64,000 nt of DNA from Pseudoalteromonas xiamenensis (GTDB lineage Bacteria; Pseudomonadota; Gammaproteobacteria; Enterobacterales; Alteromonadaceae): positions 620,001-684,000 of the forward strand of contig NZ_CP099918.1 of the NCBI RefSeq assembly GCF_030994125.1, written 5' to 3'. Positions 46,112 through 55,713 of the stretch are shown here, piece after piece. How positions within the stretch are numbered: the stretch's first letter is position 1; each line of letters begins with the position of its first letter. The notes below the pieces were generated by a model. It was not told the origin of the DNA, did no database searches, and was given only the letters and a program-made list of their open reading frames with translations. A program made the translations under genes and the position numbers.

Positions 46112-47464
46112 ATGAAAAATTGGAGCCCTAACAGTTGGAGAGAATGTCCAATTGTTCAGCAGCCGGAGTACCCTGACAAGTCAGTACTGGCCTCTGTTGA
46201 AAAAGAACTAAACGCAGCCCCGCCGCTTGTTTTCGCGGAAGAAACTCGTAGCCTCTATAAAAGTTTGGCCGATGTTTGTGAAGGTAAGGCCTTTTTACTT
46301 CAGGGCGGTGACTGTGCTGAGTCGTTTGGTGATTTCAGCGCAACGAATATTCGCGATACATTTAAAACAATATTACAAATGGCTGTTGTTTTAACTTACG
46401 GCGGTAAATGTCCTGTCGTAAAAATCGCTCGAATGGCTGGACAGTACGCAAAACCGCGTTCGTCTGATTACGAAACAATTAACGGTATCGCATTACCGTC
46501 ATACCGCGGCGACATCATCAACAGCTTTGAATTTACTGAAGCTGCGCGTATCCCTGATCCGCAGCGTTTAATGAAGGCCTATCATCATAGCGCCGCAACT
46601 CTAAACTTGCTCAGAGCCTTTGCTCAAGGCGGTCTTGCTGATTTACATCAAGTTCATCGATGGAATATGAGTTTCGTTGCAGCTAACCCACTAAAAGATA
46701 AATTCCAACAAGTAGCGGATCGAATTCAAGAAGCGCTTGAGTTTATGGAAGTATGTGGCATTTCTAGCAGCAACGCTCCAAACCTAAGAGAAACGTCTTT
46801 GTATACTTCTCATGAAGCTTTACTTCTAGGCTACGAAGAAGCACTAACTCGACGTGACCACCTAAGCGGTGATTGGTATGATTGTTCGGCACACTTTGTT
46901 TGGATTGGCGAACGTACTCGTCAATTAGATCATGCTCACATCGAGTTTTTCCGTGGTATTAAAAACCCAATCGGTGTAAAAGTCGGTCCGGGTATGAAAC
47001 CAGATGAGCTTATTGAACTCATTGATGCGCTCAACCCTGAAAATATACCAGGTAGATTGACGCTTATTACCCGCATGGGTGCAGATCTACTTCCAGAGAA
47101 ACTGCCTGCACTTGTCCGTAAGGTACAACAAGAAGGCCGCAAAGTAATTTGGTCATCCGATCCTATGCACGGTAATACAGAGAAAGCCTCGACTGGATAT
47201 AAAACGCGTAATTTCGATAATATTCTGAAAGAAATTAGCCAGTTTTTCGCCGTTCATAAAGCGGAAGGCTCATACCCAGGTGGCGTACATTTAGAAATGA
47301 CGGGTCAACACGTGACCGAATGTGTTGGTGGTGCGTACGGTCTGTCAGACGAAGACCTAGCTCAGCGTTATAGAACACAATGTGATCCACGTCTTAATGC
47401 AGACCAAGTACTCGAACTAGGATTCCTAGTCGCTGATCTGCTTAAAGACGCCAGAGCAAGTTAA
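46112..47464 (+). CDS. DAHP synthase, class II
   Basis: Joins PEP and erythrose-4-phosphate in the first step of aromatic amino acid synthesis. 450 aa, the plant/actinobacterial class II length, unlike the about 350-aa E. coli AroF/G/H. Marks: [42 protein letters not shown] and [15 protein letters not shown] with metal and PEP ligands. AGGAAA precedes the ATG. It lies beside ppsR and ppsA, whose product PEP it uses. A bidirectional terminator separates it from the convergent ppsR. Confidence 0.95.
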   Translation: MKNWSPNSWRECPIVQQPEYPDKSVLASVEKELNAAPPLVFAEETRSLYKSLADVCEGKAFLLQGGDCAESFGDFSATNIRDTFKTILQMAVVLTYGGKCPVVKIARMAGQYAKPRSSDYETINGIALPSYRGDIINSFEFTEAARIPDPQRLMKAYHHSAATLNLLRAFAQGGLADLHQVHRWNMSFVAANPLKDKFQQVADRIQEALEFMEVCGISSSNAPNLRETSLYTSHEALLLGYEEALTRRDHLSGDWYDCSAHFVWIGERTRQLDHAHIEFFRGIKNPIGVKVGPGMKPDELIELIDALNPENIPGRLTLITRMGADLLPEKLPALVRKVQQEGRKVIWSSDPMHGNTEKASTGYKTRNFDNILKEISQFFAVHKAEGSYPGGVHLEMTGQHVTECVGGAYGLSDEDLAQRYRTQCDPRLNADQVLELGFLVADLLKDARAS

Positions 47465-47466
47465 AT

Positions 47467-47491
47467 AAAAAGGAGCACGAGCTCCTTTTTT
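47467..47491. terminator. Bidirectional terminator between DAHP synthase and ppsR
   Basis: GGAGC-ACGA-GCTCC (47472-47476 and 47481-47485) with A-runs on the left and T-runs on the right, serving both convergent genes. Confidence 0.88.
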
Positions 47492-48299
47492 AATATTTAC
47501 GTCTTTCCAAACCAGCCTCAGAGATTATCTTCGCCGAAATTTCCTCTACAGAAAACGACGTTGAATTTAGGAATGGAGTCTTGTTTTTCTTGAATAATCG
47601 TTCGACTTCCATTACTTCCATTCGACATTGACGGATAGACGCGTATCGAGAATTTGCCATTCTTTCTTCTCGAATTGCCGATAATCGTTCAGGACTTATC
47701 GTTAAGCCAAAAAGCTTATGCTTGTATGGCAATAAACATCTTGGGTAACTGCCAGATTCCAAATCATCTTCCGTCATTGGATAATTTGCTGCTTTAATAC
47801 CGTATTGGAGCGCAAGATATAAACTTGTGGGCGTTTTACCACTTCGACTTACACCCACTAAAATAATGTCAGCTTTTTCATAATCTTTAACATTTGCCCC
47901 GTCATCATTCGCGAGAGCATAGTTCACCGCATCTATCCGGTAGTCGTAGCTCTTTTCGTGCATACTATGAGTTCGGTGAACCTTTGGCACTGGCTCGAGT
48001 TTAAGTTCATGTTTGATTCGTTCACTAAATACACTTAGAAAGTCATAACACACAGCATCCGAAGAACTGATAATTTCACTAAGTTTATGATTCACAAACG
48101 TGAAGAAAACTAATGGGCGTTCTCCCGACTTAGCGGCAGTTTGGTCAATGATTCGTTTTATCTCTAATGCCTTTTCAGGCGTTTCTACAAACGGGATCGT
48201 GCGGTGGTTAAATTCAGTTGGAAACAAAGAAAGTGTTGCGTGTCCAAACACTTCTGACGTGATGGCTGTACCATCGGAAATATAAAAAGCAGTTCTCAT
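47490..48299 (-). CDS. ppsR: PEP synthase regulatory protein (kinase/pyrophosphorylase)
   Basis: 269 aa of the DUF299/PSRP family, which phosphorylates PEP synthase with ADP and removes the group with phosphate. The P-loop-like DIILVGVSRSGKTPTSLYLA and the N-terminal YISDGTAITSEVFGHATLS are diagnostic. It is divergent from ppsA, its substrate, with about 140 bases between the starts. Confidence 0.95.
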   Translation of the reverse strand: MRTAFYISDGTAITSEVFGHATLSLFPTEFNHRTIPFVETPEKALEIKRIIDQTAAKSGERPLVFFTFVNHKLSEIISSSDAVCYDFLSVFSERIKHELKLEPVPKVHRTHSMHEKSYDYRIDAVNYALANDDGANVKDYEKADIILVGVSRSGKTPTSLYLALQYGIKAANYPMTEDDLESGSYPRCLLPYKHKLFGLTISPERLSAIREERMANSRYASIRQCRMEVMEVERLFKKNKTPFLNSTSFSVEEISAKIISEAGLERRKY

Positions 48300-48440
48300 T
48301 TGATTTTTTTCACGTTACTTTGGCCTCGAATTTGAGCCAATAGGTTTACGACAGATGTCCCACCAGTGTAGAATGCTCACGACTTTTTTAAAAGAGTCAC
48401 CTTTCTCTCACATTTAAAATTTGTTTTTGGAGACAGTTCC

Positions 48441-50813
48441 GTGCAAGACTACGTTCTCTGGTACCAAGAATTGGGCATGAATGATGTCCCAAGAGTGGGT
48501 GGTAAAAACGCATCACTCGGGGAAATGATATCTAACCTGGCAAACGCCGGTGTGCAAGTTCCGGGTGGATTTGCAACGACAGCCGAAGCTTATAATGAGT
48601 TTCTAGAGCAGTCGGGGATAAATGAAAAAATCCACACAACGTTAGATACCCTCGATGTAGATGACGTAAATGAATTAGCCAAGGTTGGCGCCCAAATAAG
48701 ACAATGGATTATAGATACCCCCTTCCAACCTGAACTAGACCAAGCTATCCGTGAAGCTTATCAAACTCTACACGGAAATCCTGATACAGATGTCTCCTTC
48801 GCAGTACGTTCCTCTGCAACCGCAGAAGATATGCCTGATGCTTCTTTCGCTGGCCAACAAGAAACTTTTCTAAACGTTCGTGGTATTGATGCGGTCATGG
48901 TCGCTATCAAACACGTATTTGCCTCACTATTCAACGACCGTGCTATTTCTTATCGCGTACACCAAGGTTACGACCACCGTGGCGTTGCTTTGTCAGCAGG
49001 CGTACAGCGTATGGTCCGTTCAGACAAAGCGTCATCAGGTGTAATGTTCAGTATTGATACGGAATCTGGTTTCGAAGATGTTGTTTTCGTTACGTCATCT
49101 TTTGGTCTCGGTGAAATGGTTGTGCAGGGCGCTGTTAACCCAGACGAATTTTACGTCCATAAGCCGACCCTTGCTAGAGGTAACCCTGCAGTCGTTCGCC
49201 GTAACATCGGCTCGAAAGCAGTTCAAATGATTTACTCTAACGACCTAGAACATGGTAAACAAGTTTCTATCGTTAACGTGGAGCCTGCTAAATCGAACCA
49301 ATTCTCTATAACAGATGAAGAAGTTCAAGAGCTTGCAAAACAAGCTGTGATCATCGAAAAACACTACGGTCGTCCAATGGACATTGAGTGGGCAAAAGAC
49401 GGTAACGACGGCAAACTTTATATCGTTCAAGCCCGTCCCGAGACGGTACGTTCAAATGAAGATGCAAACGTCATGGAACGTTTCCAATTGAAAGCACATT
49501 CAACGGTCGTTGCTGAAGGACGTGCAATTGGTCACAAAATTGGTTCTGGCATAGTACGTGTCTTGAACTCAATAGACGAAATGGACAAAGTTCAACAAGG
49601 TGACGTGCTCGTAACGGACATGACAGACCCAGACTGGGAGCCTATCATGAAACGTGCAGCCGCAATCGTAACGAATCGCGGTGGACGTACCTGTCACGCG
49701 GCAATCATTGCGCGTGAATTGGGTATTCCAGCAGTAGTAGGCTGTGGTAACGCAACTGACTTGATTAAAAATAATCAGCTAGTCACTGTTTCGTGTGCAG
49801 AGGGTGACACTGGCTATATTTATGATGGTAAACTTGAGTATGATGTGTTGACATCTCGCGTTGACCAAATGCCAGACTTACCGATGAAAATTATGATGAA
49901 CGTCGGTAATCCGGATAGAGCGTTCGATTTCGCTCGTCTACCACATGCGGGGATCGGTCTTGCTCGTCTTGAGTTCATCATTAACCGTATGATAGGTGTT
50001 CATCCAAAAGCGTTAATTAACTTTGACGCACAAGATACGGATCTACAAGATACCATTCGCGACATGATGGCAGGTTATTCCTCTCCAGTTGAGTTTTATG
50101 TCAGCAAACTGGTAGAAGGTATTGCGACGTTAGGTTGTGCATTTGCGCCTGAACGCGTAATCGTGCGTATGTCAGACTTCAAGTCGAATGAATACGCTAA
50201 CTTAGTTGGCGGACATCAGTACGAACCTGAAGAAGAAAACCCAATGATTGGTTTCCGTGGCGCATCTCGCTACATTTCTGAAGACTTCCGCGAATGTTTT
50301 GCACTTGAGTGTGAAGCGATTAAACGTGTTCGCAACGAAATGGGCTTAACGAACGTAGAAATCATGATCCCATTCGTACGTACACTTGAAGAAGCCGCAC
50401 GTGTTATCGAGCTACTTGAAGAGCACGGTTTAAAGCGTGGAGAGAACGGACTTAAAGTCATCATGATGTGCGAACTGCCTTCAAATGCTTTATTAGCTGA
50501 AGAGTTCCTCGAATATTTTGACGGTTTCTCGATTGGTTCGAATGACCTGACGCAATTAACACTTGGTCTTGACCGCGATTCAGGATTGATTGCTCATTTG
50601 TTTGACGAGCGTAATCCTGCAATTAAGAAACTTCTTTCAATGGCGATTCAAACGGCTAAAGCGAAAGGCAAGTACGTAGGTATTTGTGGACAAGGCCCTT
50701 CTGACCATGAAGATTTTGCGGCTTGGTTAGTGGACGAAGGTATCGACTCAGTTTCATTAAACCCTGATACAGTTCTAGAAACTTGGTTGTACTTGGCTGA
50801 AAAGTTTAAGTAA
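48441..50813 (+). CDS. ppsA: Phosphoenolpyruvate synthase
   Basis: Makes PEP from pyruvate and ATP; feeds gluconeogenesis and aromatic synthesis. 790 aa (E. coli 792). ATP-grasp domain ([35 protein letters not shown]), swivelling domain with catalytic His in [20 protein letters not shown], and PEP-binding TIM barrel ending in [17 protein letters not shown]. With the glyoxylate shunt it supports growth on two- and three-carbon compounds. A Ter-like 14-mer lies inside the gene at 49.84 kb. Ends in a strong terminator. Confidence 0.97.
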   Translation: MQDYVLWYQELGMNDVPRVGGKNASLGEMISNLANAGVQVPGGFATTAEAYNEFLEQSGINEKIHTTLDTLDVDDVNELAKVGAQIRQWIIDTPFQPELDQAIREAYQTLHGNPDTDVSFAVRSSATAEDMPDASFAGQQETFLNVRGIDAVMVAIKHVFASLFNDRAISYRVHQGYDHRGVALSAGVQRMVRSDKASSGVMFSIDTESGFEDVVFVTSSFGLGEMVVQGAVNPDEFYVHKPTLARGNPAVVRRNIGSKAVQMIYSNDLEHGKQVSIVNVEPAKSNQFSITDEEVQELAKQAVIIEKHYGRPMDIEWAKDGNDGKLYIVQARPETVRSNEDANVMERFQLKAHSTVVAEGRAIGHKIGSGIVRVLNSIDEMDKVQQGDVLVTDMTDPDWEPIMKRAAAIVTNRGGRTCHAAIIARELGIPAVVGCGNATDLIKNNQLVTVSCAEGDTGYIYDGKLEYDVLTSRVDQMPDLPMKIMMNVGNPDRAFDFARLPHAGIGLARLEFIINRMIGVHPKALINFDAQDTDLQDTIRDMMAGYSSPVEFYVSKLVEGIATLGCAFAPERVIVRMSDFKSNEYANLVGGHQYEPEEENPMIGFRGASRYISEDFRECFALECEAIKRVRNEMGLTNVEIMIPFVRTLEEAARVIELLEEHGLKRGENGLKVIMMCELPSNALLAEEFLEYFDGFSIGSNDLTQLTLGLDRDSGLIAHLFDERNPAIKKLLSMAIQTAKAKGKYVGICGQGPSDHEDFAAWLVDEGIDSVSLNPDTVLETWLYLAEKFK
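49837..49850 (+). other. Ter-like site 4, inside ppsA
   Basis: AGTATGATGTGTTG, 13 of 14 positions, same orientation as site 2. It is inside a coding region, so chance plus codon choice cannot be excluded, though a 13-base match is unlikely by chance in 64 kb. Confidence 0.5.
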
Positions 50814-50825
50814 AAACGATATGTG

Positions 50826-50852
50826 ATGGCCAACGTTGTTGGCCATTTTTAT
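50826..50852 (+). terminator. Terminator of ppsA
   Basis: ATGGCCAA, loop CGTTG, TTGGCCAT followed by TTTT (50826-50833 and 50839-50846). It also overlaps the 3' end of the convergent small gene. Confidence 0.85.
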
Positions 50853-51055
50853 TTAAACCGTCTGTCTAGTTTAATACTTGCACTTTTAAATGCTTTTTGT
50901 GCTTTTCTTAAATATTGCTTGGCGTTTTCATTAATCATTGAAAAACAAACAAGTGCGGCTAATAAAAATAAAATTGAAGGCCCTGGTACCACAATAAACA
51001 CTACCGCAAGAACGATAAACAAAGTCCCCAGTAAGTAATATTTCGTCTTTTTCAT
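50849..51055 (-). CDS. Small membrane protein of the PGPGW type
   Basis: 68 aa, one or two membrane spans with VFIVVPGPSILFLLAALVCF, resembling the PGPGW transmembrane family whose motif is here PGPS. GGGG lies seven bases before ATG 51055; a TTG four codons upstream is the alternative start. Basic C-terminal tail. Function unknown. Confidence 0.65.
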   Translation of the reverse strand: MKKTKYYLLGTLFIVLAVVFIVVPGPSILFLLAALVCFSMINENAKQYLRKAQKAFKSASIKLDRRFK

Positions 51056-51248
51056 AATCAACCCCAATGCAACAGCGATATTAATAGAAAGTTAGCCTCA
51101 ATGGCATGCTAATAAACAAATTTCTTAGTACTACTATAATTGAACATGCAAAAAAAGTTGTTTCGTGTTGTAACAAAGAATGTAAATCCCAATTTTCTTA
51201 ATAACACAACATGGTACAATAGATAAAAAGTCGCAGAACTTCAGCATC

Positions 51249-54200
51249 ATGATTGCAAAACTTACCAAACAGGTCACTTCTAACGAATTACTTAACAAGT
51301 ATATTCACGTCTTGAATCAAAACGGTTTTACTGGCGAAACCGACACAAGCTATGCCACGCGGCTAGTAAACTCAACTGACAACAGTATTTACCAAGAAGT
51401 CCCCCAAGCAGTCATCTACCCAAAAAATCCGAAAGACATTCAAGTTGCTTTGCAAACCGCATCGAGTGATCCATTCTTGTCTCTCACCTTTGGTCCTCGC
51501 GGTGGTGGTACTGGCACAAACGGACAAAGTTTGACACCTGGCATTGTGCTCGACCTTTCGAAACATATGCGCGAGATTCTTGAGATCAACGTTGAAGAAC
51601 GCTGGGTAAAAGTTCAAGCGGGTGTGATCAAAGACCAATTAAATGATTTTCTAAAACCATATGGGTTCTTCTTTTCACCTGACCTGTCGACCAGTAATCG
51701 AGCAACAGTGGGCGGTATGATTAATACCGATGCATCCGGGCAGGGTTCTTTAGTCTATGGAAAAACCAGTGACCATGTGCTTGCGCTAACAACTTACTTA
51801 GTTGATGGTACTGAGCTAAATACAGCGCCAATGCCAATTGAAAAAGCGAAATTACTTGCGGAACAAGACACAAAAATCGGCAAAATTTATAAGCACGTAT
51901 TAGAAACTTGTATTGAAAAACGAGCGCTAATATTACAAAAATTTCCACGCTTAAATCGTTTTCTAACGGGTTATGACTTAGAACATACGTTAAGTGAAGA
52001 CTTACAAACTTTTGACTTAAGCCGGCTTATTACTGGTTCAGAAGGATCGCTGGGTGTTGTCGCAACAGCAAAATTGAATATTACACCAATTCAACCATTT
52101 AAAACGTTAATAAACATAAAATACGATACCTTTGATTCAGCATTGAGAAATTCACCATTTCTCGTTTCAGCTAACGCAACATCTGTTGAGACCGTAGATA
52201 GCAAAGTTCTGAATCTAGCTCGTGAAGATATTATTTGGCACTCAGTATCTAATCTTATTCAAGATGTACCGAATAAAGATATGCAAGGCCTAAACATGGT
52301 TGAGTTCAATGGCGAAACGCCGGAAGAGATCCAGACCAAAGTTGAATCCTTGTGTGCTAAATTGGACTCCATGATTGAAGCTAGGCAGGCAGGTATCATT
52401 GGTTATCAGCTGACGAGCGACAAGTCCGACATTTTAAAAATCTATGCAATGCGTAAGAAATCAGTTGGGCTTTTAGGCAATGCAAAAGGAAACCAAAAAC
52501 CTATCGCGTTTGCTGAAGATACCGCTGTGCCACCGGAAAATCTGGCTGACTATATCGTTGAGTTTAGACAACTATTGGACAGCAAAGGATTGAACTATGG
52601 CATGTTCGGTCATGTCGATGCGGGTGTACTGCACGTTAGACCCGCACTTGACATGTGCGATCCCGAACAAGAAAAAATGATGCGCCAGATTTCAGATGAA
52701 GTTGTGTCTCTTACTGCAAAATACGGCGGTCTTATGTGGGGCGAACATGGTAAGGGATACCGCAGTGAATACGGTCCCACTTTTTTCGGGGAAGAATTGT
52801 TTACTGAACTTAGAAAAGTAAAAACCGCATTTGACAAAGACAACCGACTTAATCCTGGTAAAATTTGTACACCTTTGGACTCTAAGGCATCACTCGTGTC
52901 CGTAGATGGTCAAAAGCGCGCTTGGTTTGACAAACAAATAGATGTAACTGTTCGCGAAAGTTTCGACAACGCCATGACCTGTAATGGTAACGGACTTTGT
53001 TATAACTATGATGAAGCTTCGCCGATGTGTCCATCCTATAAAGTCACAAAGGATAGACGCTATTCTCCAAAAGGCCGCGCTACATTAATGAAAGAATGGT
53101 TGCGATTGCAAGAAAATCAGAACGTAAATATTTTAGACATCGAAAAAACGTTAATTGACTCTGCAAACGATACTACTTGGTGGGAAAGGGTAGTACATAC
53201 TTACAAACGTAATAAAGGTGAGTATGATTTTTCGCATGAGGTTAAAGAATCGATGGATGAATGTTTGGCTTGTAAGGCATGTACAACTGCCTGCCCAATT
53301 AAAGTTGACGTACCAACATTTAGATCTCGTTTTTTAAATCTGTACCACAGTAAATATCTACGTCCTATAAAAGATATTTTTGTCGGCCAGGTTGAACAAA
53401 CAGCACCATTAATGGCTAAAGCGCCAAAACTCGTAAACTCTTTGCTCGCCTTTAAACCTGTGTCATGGATACTAAAGTCAGTTATTGGGTATGTAGATAC
53501 CCCCGAACTTTCAGTACCTACACTTAAGAATTTAGTATCGGACATAAATAAATTTAGCATGGTTGAGTTTTCTAACTTGTCCGATTCCGAGTTGGCTAAA
53601 ACCGTTTTAGTTGTTCAAGACCCATTCACTACCTTTTATGACGCTCAGTTAGTTGCAGATTTTGTTTCGCTGATCCAAAAGCTCGGATACACACCATATC
53701 TACTGCCATTTTTACCTAATGGAAAACCACAACACGTAAAAGGCTTTTTGAAAGAGTTTAAAACAACAGCCCAAAATGCCGCTGAATTTTTTAATCAACT
53801 TTCCGATTTTGACGTCCCTCTTGTAGGTCTTGATGCGTCACTCGTCATGGTTTATCGAGATGAGTATAAAGGCATATTAACGGAGAAGGAGCGAGGCGAT
53901 TTTCATGTCTTACTCGCACATGAATGGTTAGAAAGCATAAGCTTCTCGGATATACAATCCAAGACTCATCTTAAAAAGCCAATTACACTTTTACAGCATT
54001 GTACCGAAACGACGGCAATGCCAAAATCAACGAACGTTTGGAAAACTATTTTCAATACCTTAGATATTGAAGTTAAAACACCAGCAACAGGTTGTTGCGG
54101 TATGGCCGGTACATACGGTCATGAAATTCAGAATCAAGATAACTCTAGAAAACTCTATGAAATGAGCTGGCAGCACCATGTTCGATCAACTGATTTAGAT

Positions 54201-54299
54201 TCGTTAGCGGTTACGGGTTTTTCATGTCGATGTCAGGTGAAACGATTCGAAAATTCGAAACCAAAACATCCAATTCAAATTTTGAACGACATTTTATAG
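51249..54299 (+). CDS. ydiJ: YdiJ-type FAD and Fe-S D-2-hydroxyacid dehydrogenase
   Basis: 1016 aa (E. coli YdiJ 1018), a fusion of a GlcD-like FAD domain and a GlcF-like Fe-S domain. FAD-binding: FGPRGGGTGTNGQSLTPGIV and TVGGMINTDASGQGS; mid-region CNGNGLCYNYDEASPMC; 4Fe-4S ligands in ECLACKACTTACPIKVDVP; C-terminal CCG motif ATGCCGMAGTYGHE. E. coli YdiJ oxidises D-2-hydroxyglutarate; lactate is another possible substrate. It follows ppsA on the same strand with a small gene between, as part of a neighbourhood shared with E. coli. Confidence 0.92.
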   Translation: MIAKLTKQVTSNELLNKYIHVLNQNGFTGETDTSYATRLVNSTDNSIYQEVPQAVIYPKNPKDIQVALQTASSDPFLSLTFGPRGGGTGTNGQSLTPGIVLDLSKHMREILEINVEERWVKVQAGVIKDQLNDFLKPYGFFFSPDLSTSNRATVGGMINTDASGQGSLVYGKTSDHVLALTTYLVDGTELNTAPMPIEKAKLLAEQDTKIGKIYKHVLETCIEKRALILQKFPRLNRFLTGYDLEHTLSEDLQTFDLSRLITGSEGSLGVVATAKLNITPIQPFKTLINIKYDTFDSALRNSPFLVSANATSVETVDSKVLNLAREDIIWHSVSNLIQDVPNKDMQGLNMVEFNGETPEEIQTKVESLCAKLDSMIEARQAGIIGYQLTSDKSDILKIYAMRKKSVGLLGNAKGNQKPIAFAEDTAVPPENLADYIVEFRQLLDSKGLNYGMFGHVDAGVLHVRPALDMCDPEQEKMMRQISDEVVSLTAKYGGLMWGEHGKGYRSEYGPTFFGEELFTELRKVKTAFDKDNRLNPGKICTPLDSKASLVSVDGQKRAWFDKQIDVTVRESFDNAMTCNGNGLCYNYDEASPMCPSYKVTKDRRYSPKGRATLMKEWLRLQENQNVNILDIEKTLIDSANDTTWWERVVHTYKRNKGEYDFSHEVKESMDECLACKACTTACPIKVDVPTFRSRFLNLYHSKYLRPIKDIFVGQVEQTAPLMAKAPKLVNSLLAFKPVSWILKSVIGYVDTPELSVPTLKNLVSDINKFSMVEFSNLSDSELAKTVLVVQDPFTTFYDAQLVADFVSLIQKLGYTPYLLPFLPNGKPQHVKGFLKEFKTTAQNAAEFFNQLSDFDVPLVGLDASLVMVYRDEYKGILTEKERGDFHVLLAHEWLESISFSDIQSKTHLKKPITLLQHCTETTAMPKSTNVWKTIFNTLDIEVKTPATGCCGMAGTYGHEIQNQDNSRKLYEMSWQHHVRSTDLDSLAVTGFSCRCQVKRFENSKPKHPIQILNDIL

Positions 54300-54314
54300 A
54301 ATACAGTAAATCAC

Positions 54315-54342
54315 TTGGGCTTTTCATATAAAGCCCAATTTA
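54315..54342 (+). terminator. Terminator after ydiJ
   Basis: TTGGGCTT (54315-54322) and AAGCCCAA (54331-54338) with an eight-base loop and a short T-run; 16 bases after the stop. Confidence 0.62.
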
Positions 54343-54387
54343 ACATAATAGAAAAGTCGCTTTTTTATCCGAATGAAAATGGGGACG

Positions 54388-55602
54388 TTATAGCTTTCGC
54401 TTCAAACCGGAAATCGCGCGCTCTTTCACATTGGTCTGAATATAGATCTGGTCGGTAGTGGCGATTTTTGCATGCCCAAGATCTTCAGACAAATGCTTCA
54501 ACGGTCTGATTTGTGCGTCATGAGTTGCGCCTGTGTGCCTCAACCAATGTGCTGTAGCACTCGCTAACTGTTCAGCTTCATCCACAAAACCATCTTTTCT
54601 TAATGAAGCCTCAGCCAAATCAAAACTTTCTTGTACTAAACGTCGAAGTTGCCTTACTGTCATGCCACCTTGACCCCGAATTTTATGGATCACAGGATAG
54701 GCTTCATCGACTCTGGGCAAAGGGGTCAAACCACGATAAAGCCGATATCGTCTTAAATATTCAACGATATCATCGCTTAACGTAACATCTCGCAACTTGT
54801 TTCCTTTACCCATCACTCTAAAAAACCAAAATCCGTCTGCATCTTGCCAAAAATGGCTCATAACAGGGGACCAATGCGGTCTTTCAGAAAGCTCAGATAT
54901 TCGCAGATACAATCCTTTTAAGCAGGCCAATACAAACAAATTTCGCTCTAAATTAGGCTGGTCCGCACAAGCGTCTTTTGTCACATTGAAAACATATTCC
55001 CACTGGAGATTACTCAGAGTATCCGGCAAGTTAATTTGAGATTGTACAACGAGGTAAGGTGAGTTCTTTTTTACTACAGGGACAAAGTTAGAAAAACATT
55101 TTTCTTCAAGGAGCGCAAATTTAAAAAAAACATTCAACGCAGTAAACATCGCGGCCAACGTTTGTTGACTCACTTGAACCTGCTTATTTATAAAAGGTCG
55201 CCATAAACTATTTACTTGGCGTCTACCTTCACTTTCTTTATACCGCCATTGAACACTTTCCGAACACCAATCTTTTCGAGGTTCTACGACAAAATCAGTG
55301 TAAGCTTCAATGTCTTCTCTACGCAAAGTAAAAACAGACTGTCCATTGATTAACCAAGCCCATAAACAAAATCGCTCAATTTCATTACGAAACCGATTAA
55401 ATGTCCCTTCGGACTTTCGACCATAAACATACAAAAATTGATAAACAAAATGTAGCTCTTGCTCAAGCGTTGGAATAGTGCTTTGAAAGTTGGTAATAAA
55501 GGAAGCCAGTTCTGGATACTCTGTGTTTAATGTGCCATCTTCGATGTGCGCAATTTGATATCTGAGTTGTTTAAACACATCGACTAAAGGCACAAATGTC
55601 AT
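54388..55602 (-). CDS. Tyrosine recombinase / site-specific integrase
   Basis: 404 aa. Catalytic residues are all visible: Arg in LYLRISELSERPH, Lys in VMGKGNKLRDVTLS, His-x-x-Arg in AHWLRHTGATHD, His in DLGHAKIATT and Tyr in DQIYIQTNVK. The N-terminal core-binding domain is longer than in XerC/D (about 300 aa), so this is not a housekeeping Xer protein. No phage or transposon genes surround it. A 12-base sequence just upstream recurs near the dif candidate at 62.85 kb; those may be its target sites. Confidence 0.9.
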   Translation of the reverse strand: MTFVPLVDVFKQLRYQIAHIEDGTLNTEYPELASFITNFQSTIPTLEQELHFVYQFLYVYGRKSEGTFNRFRNEIERFCLWAWLINGQSVFTLRREDIEAYTDFVVEPRKDWCSESVQWRYKESEGRRQVNSLWRPFINKQVQVSQQTLAAMFTALNVFFKFALLEEKCFSNFVPVVKKNSPYLVVQSQINLPDTLSNLQWEYVFNVTKDACADQPNLERNLFVLACLKGLYLRISELSERPHWSPVMSHFWQDADGFWFFRVMGKGNKLRDVTLSDDIVEYLRRYRLYRGLTPLPRVDEAYPVIHKIRGQGGMTVRQLRRLVQESFDLAEASLRKDGFVDEAEQLASATAHWLRHTGATHDAQIRPLKHLSEDLGHAKIATTDQIYIQTNVKERAISGLKRKL

Positions 55603-55640
55603 TGGAATTGATCCCTTTTTTAGGTCTAATTCTATTTCTT

Positions 55641-55664
55641 ATGTCCGATACTGTCCAGCCTAGC
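55641..55664 (-). repeat. Candidate recombinase site next to the integrase gene
   Basis: Minus strand CTAGGC, five bases, then AGTATCGGACAT. The same CTAGGC and AGTATCGGACAT occur without the five extra bases at 62854-62871. It lies 40 bases before the integrase start. Confidence 0.4.
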
Positions 55665-55713
55665 TGCATTAATTTTAAAAGTTAGGCTCGCTATTTCATG
55701 CGAGCCAAATCAT

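Noticed and set aside
51165..51177. TGTTGTAAC, the E. coli Ter core, upstream of ydiJ
   Set aside because: Single copy with poor flanks; its 8-base core GTTGTAAC also occurs by chance near 14.1, 36.3 and 42.8 kb. The AGTATGATGTGTTC motif is repeated and lies at tus, so it is the better candidate.
54338..54349. Second perfect XerD arm (complement of TTATGTTAAAT) after ydiJ
   Set aside because: No XerC arm at the right distance; the 62.8 kb site has both arms.
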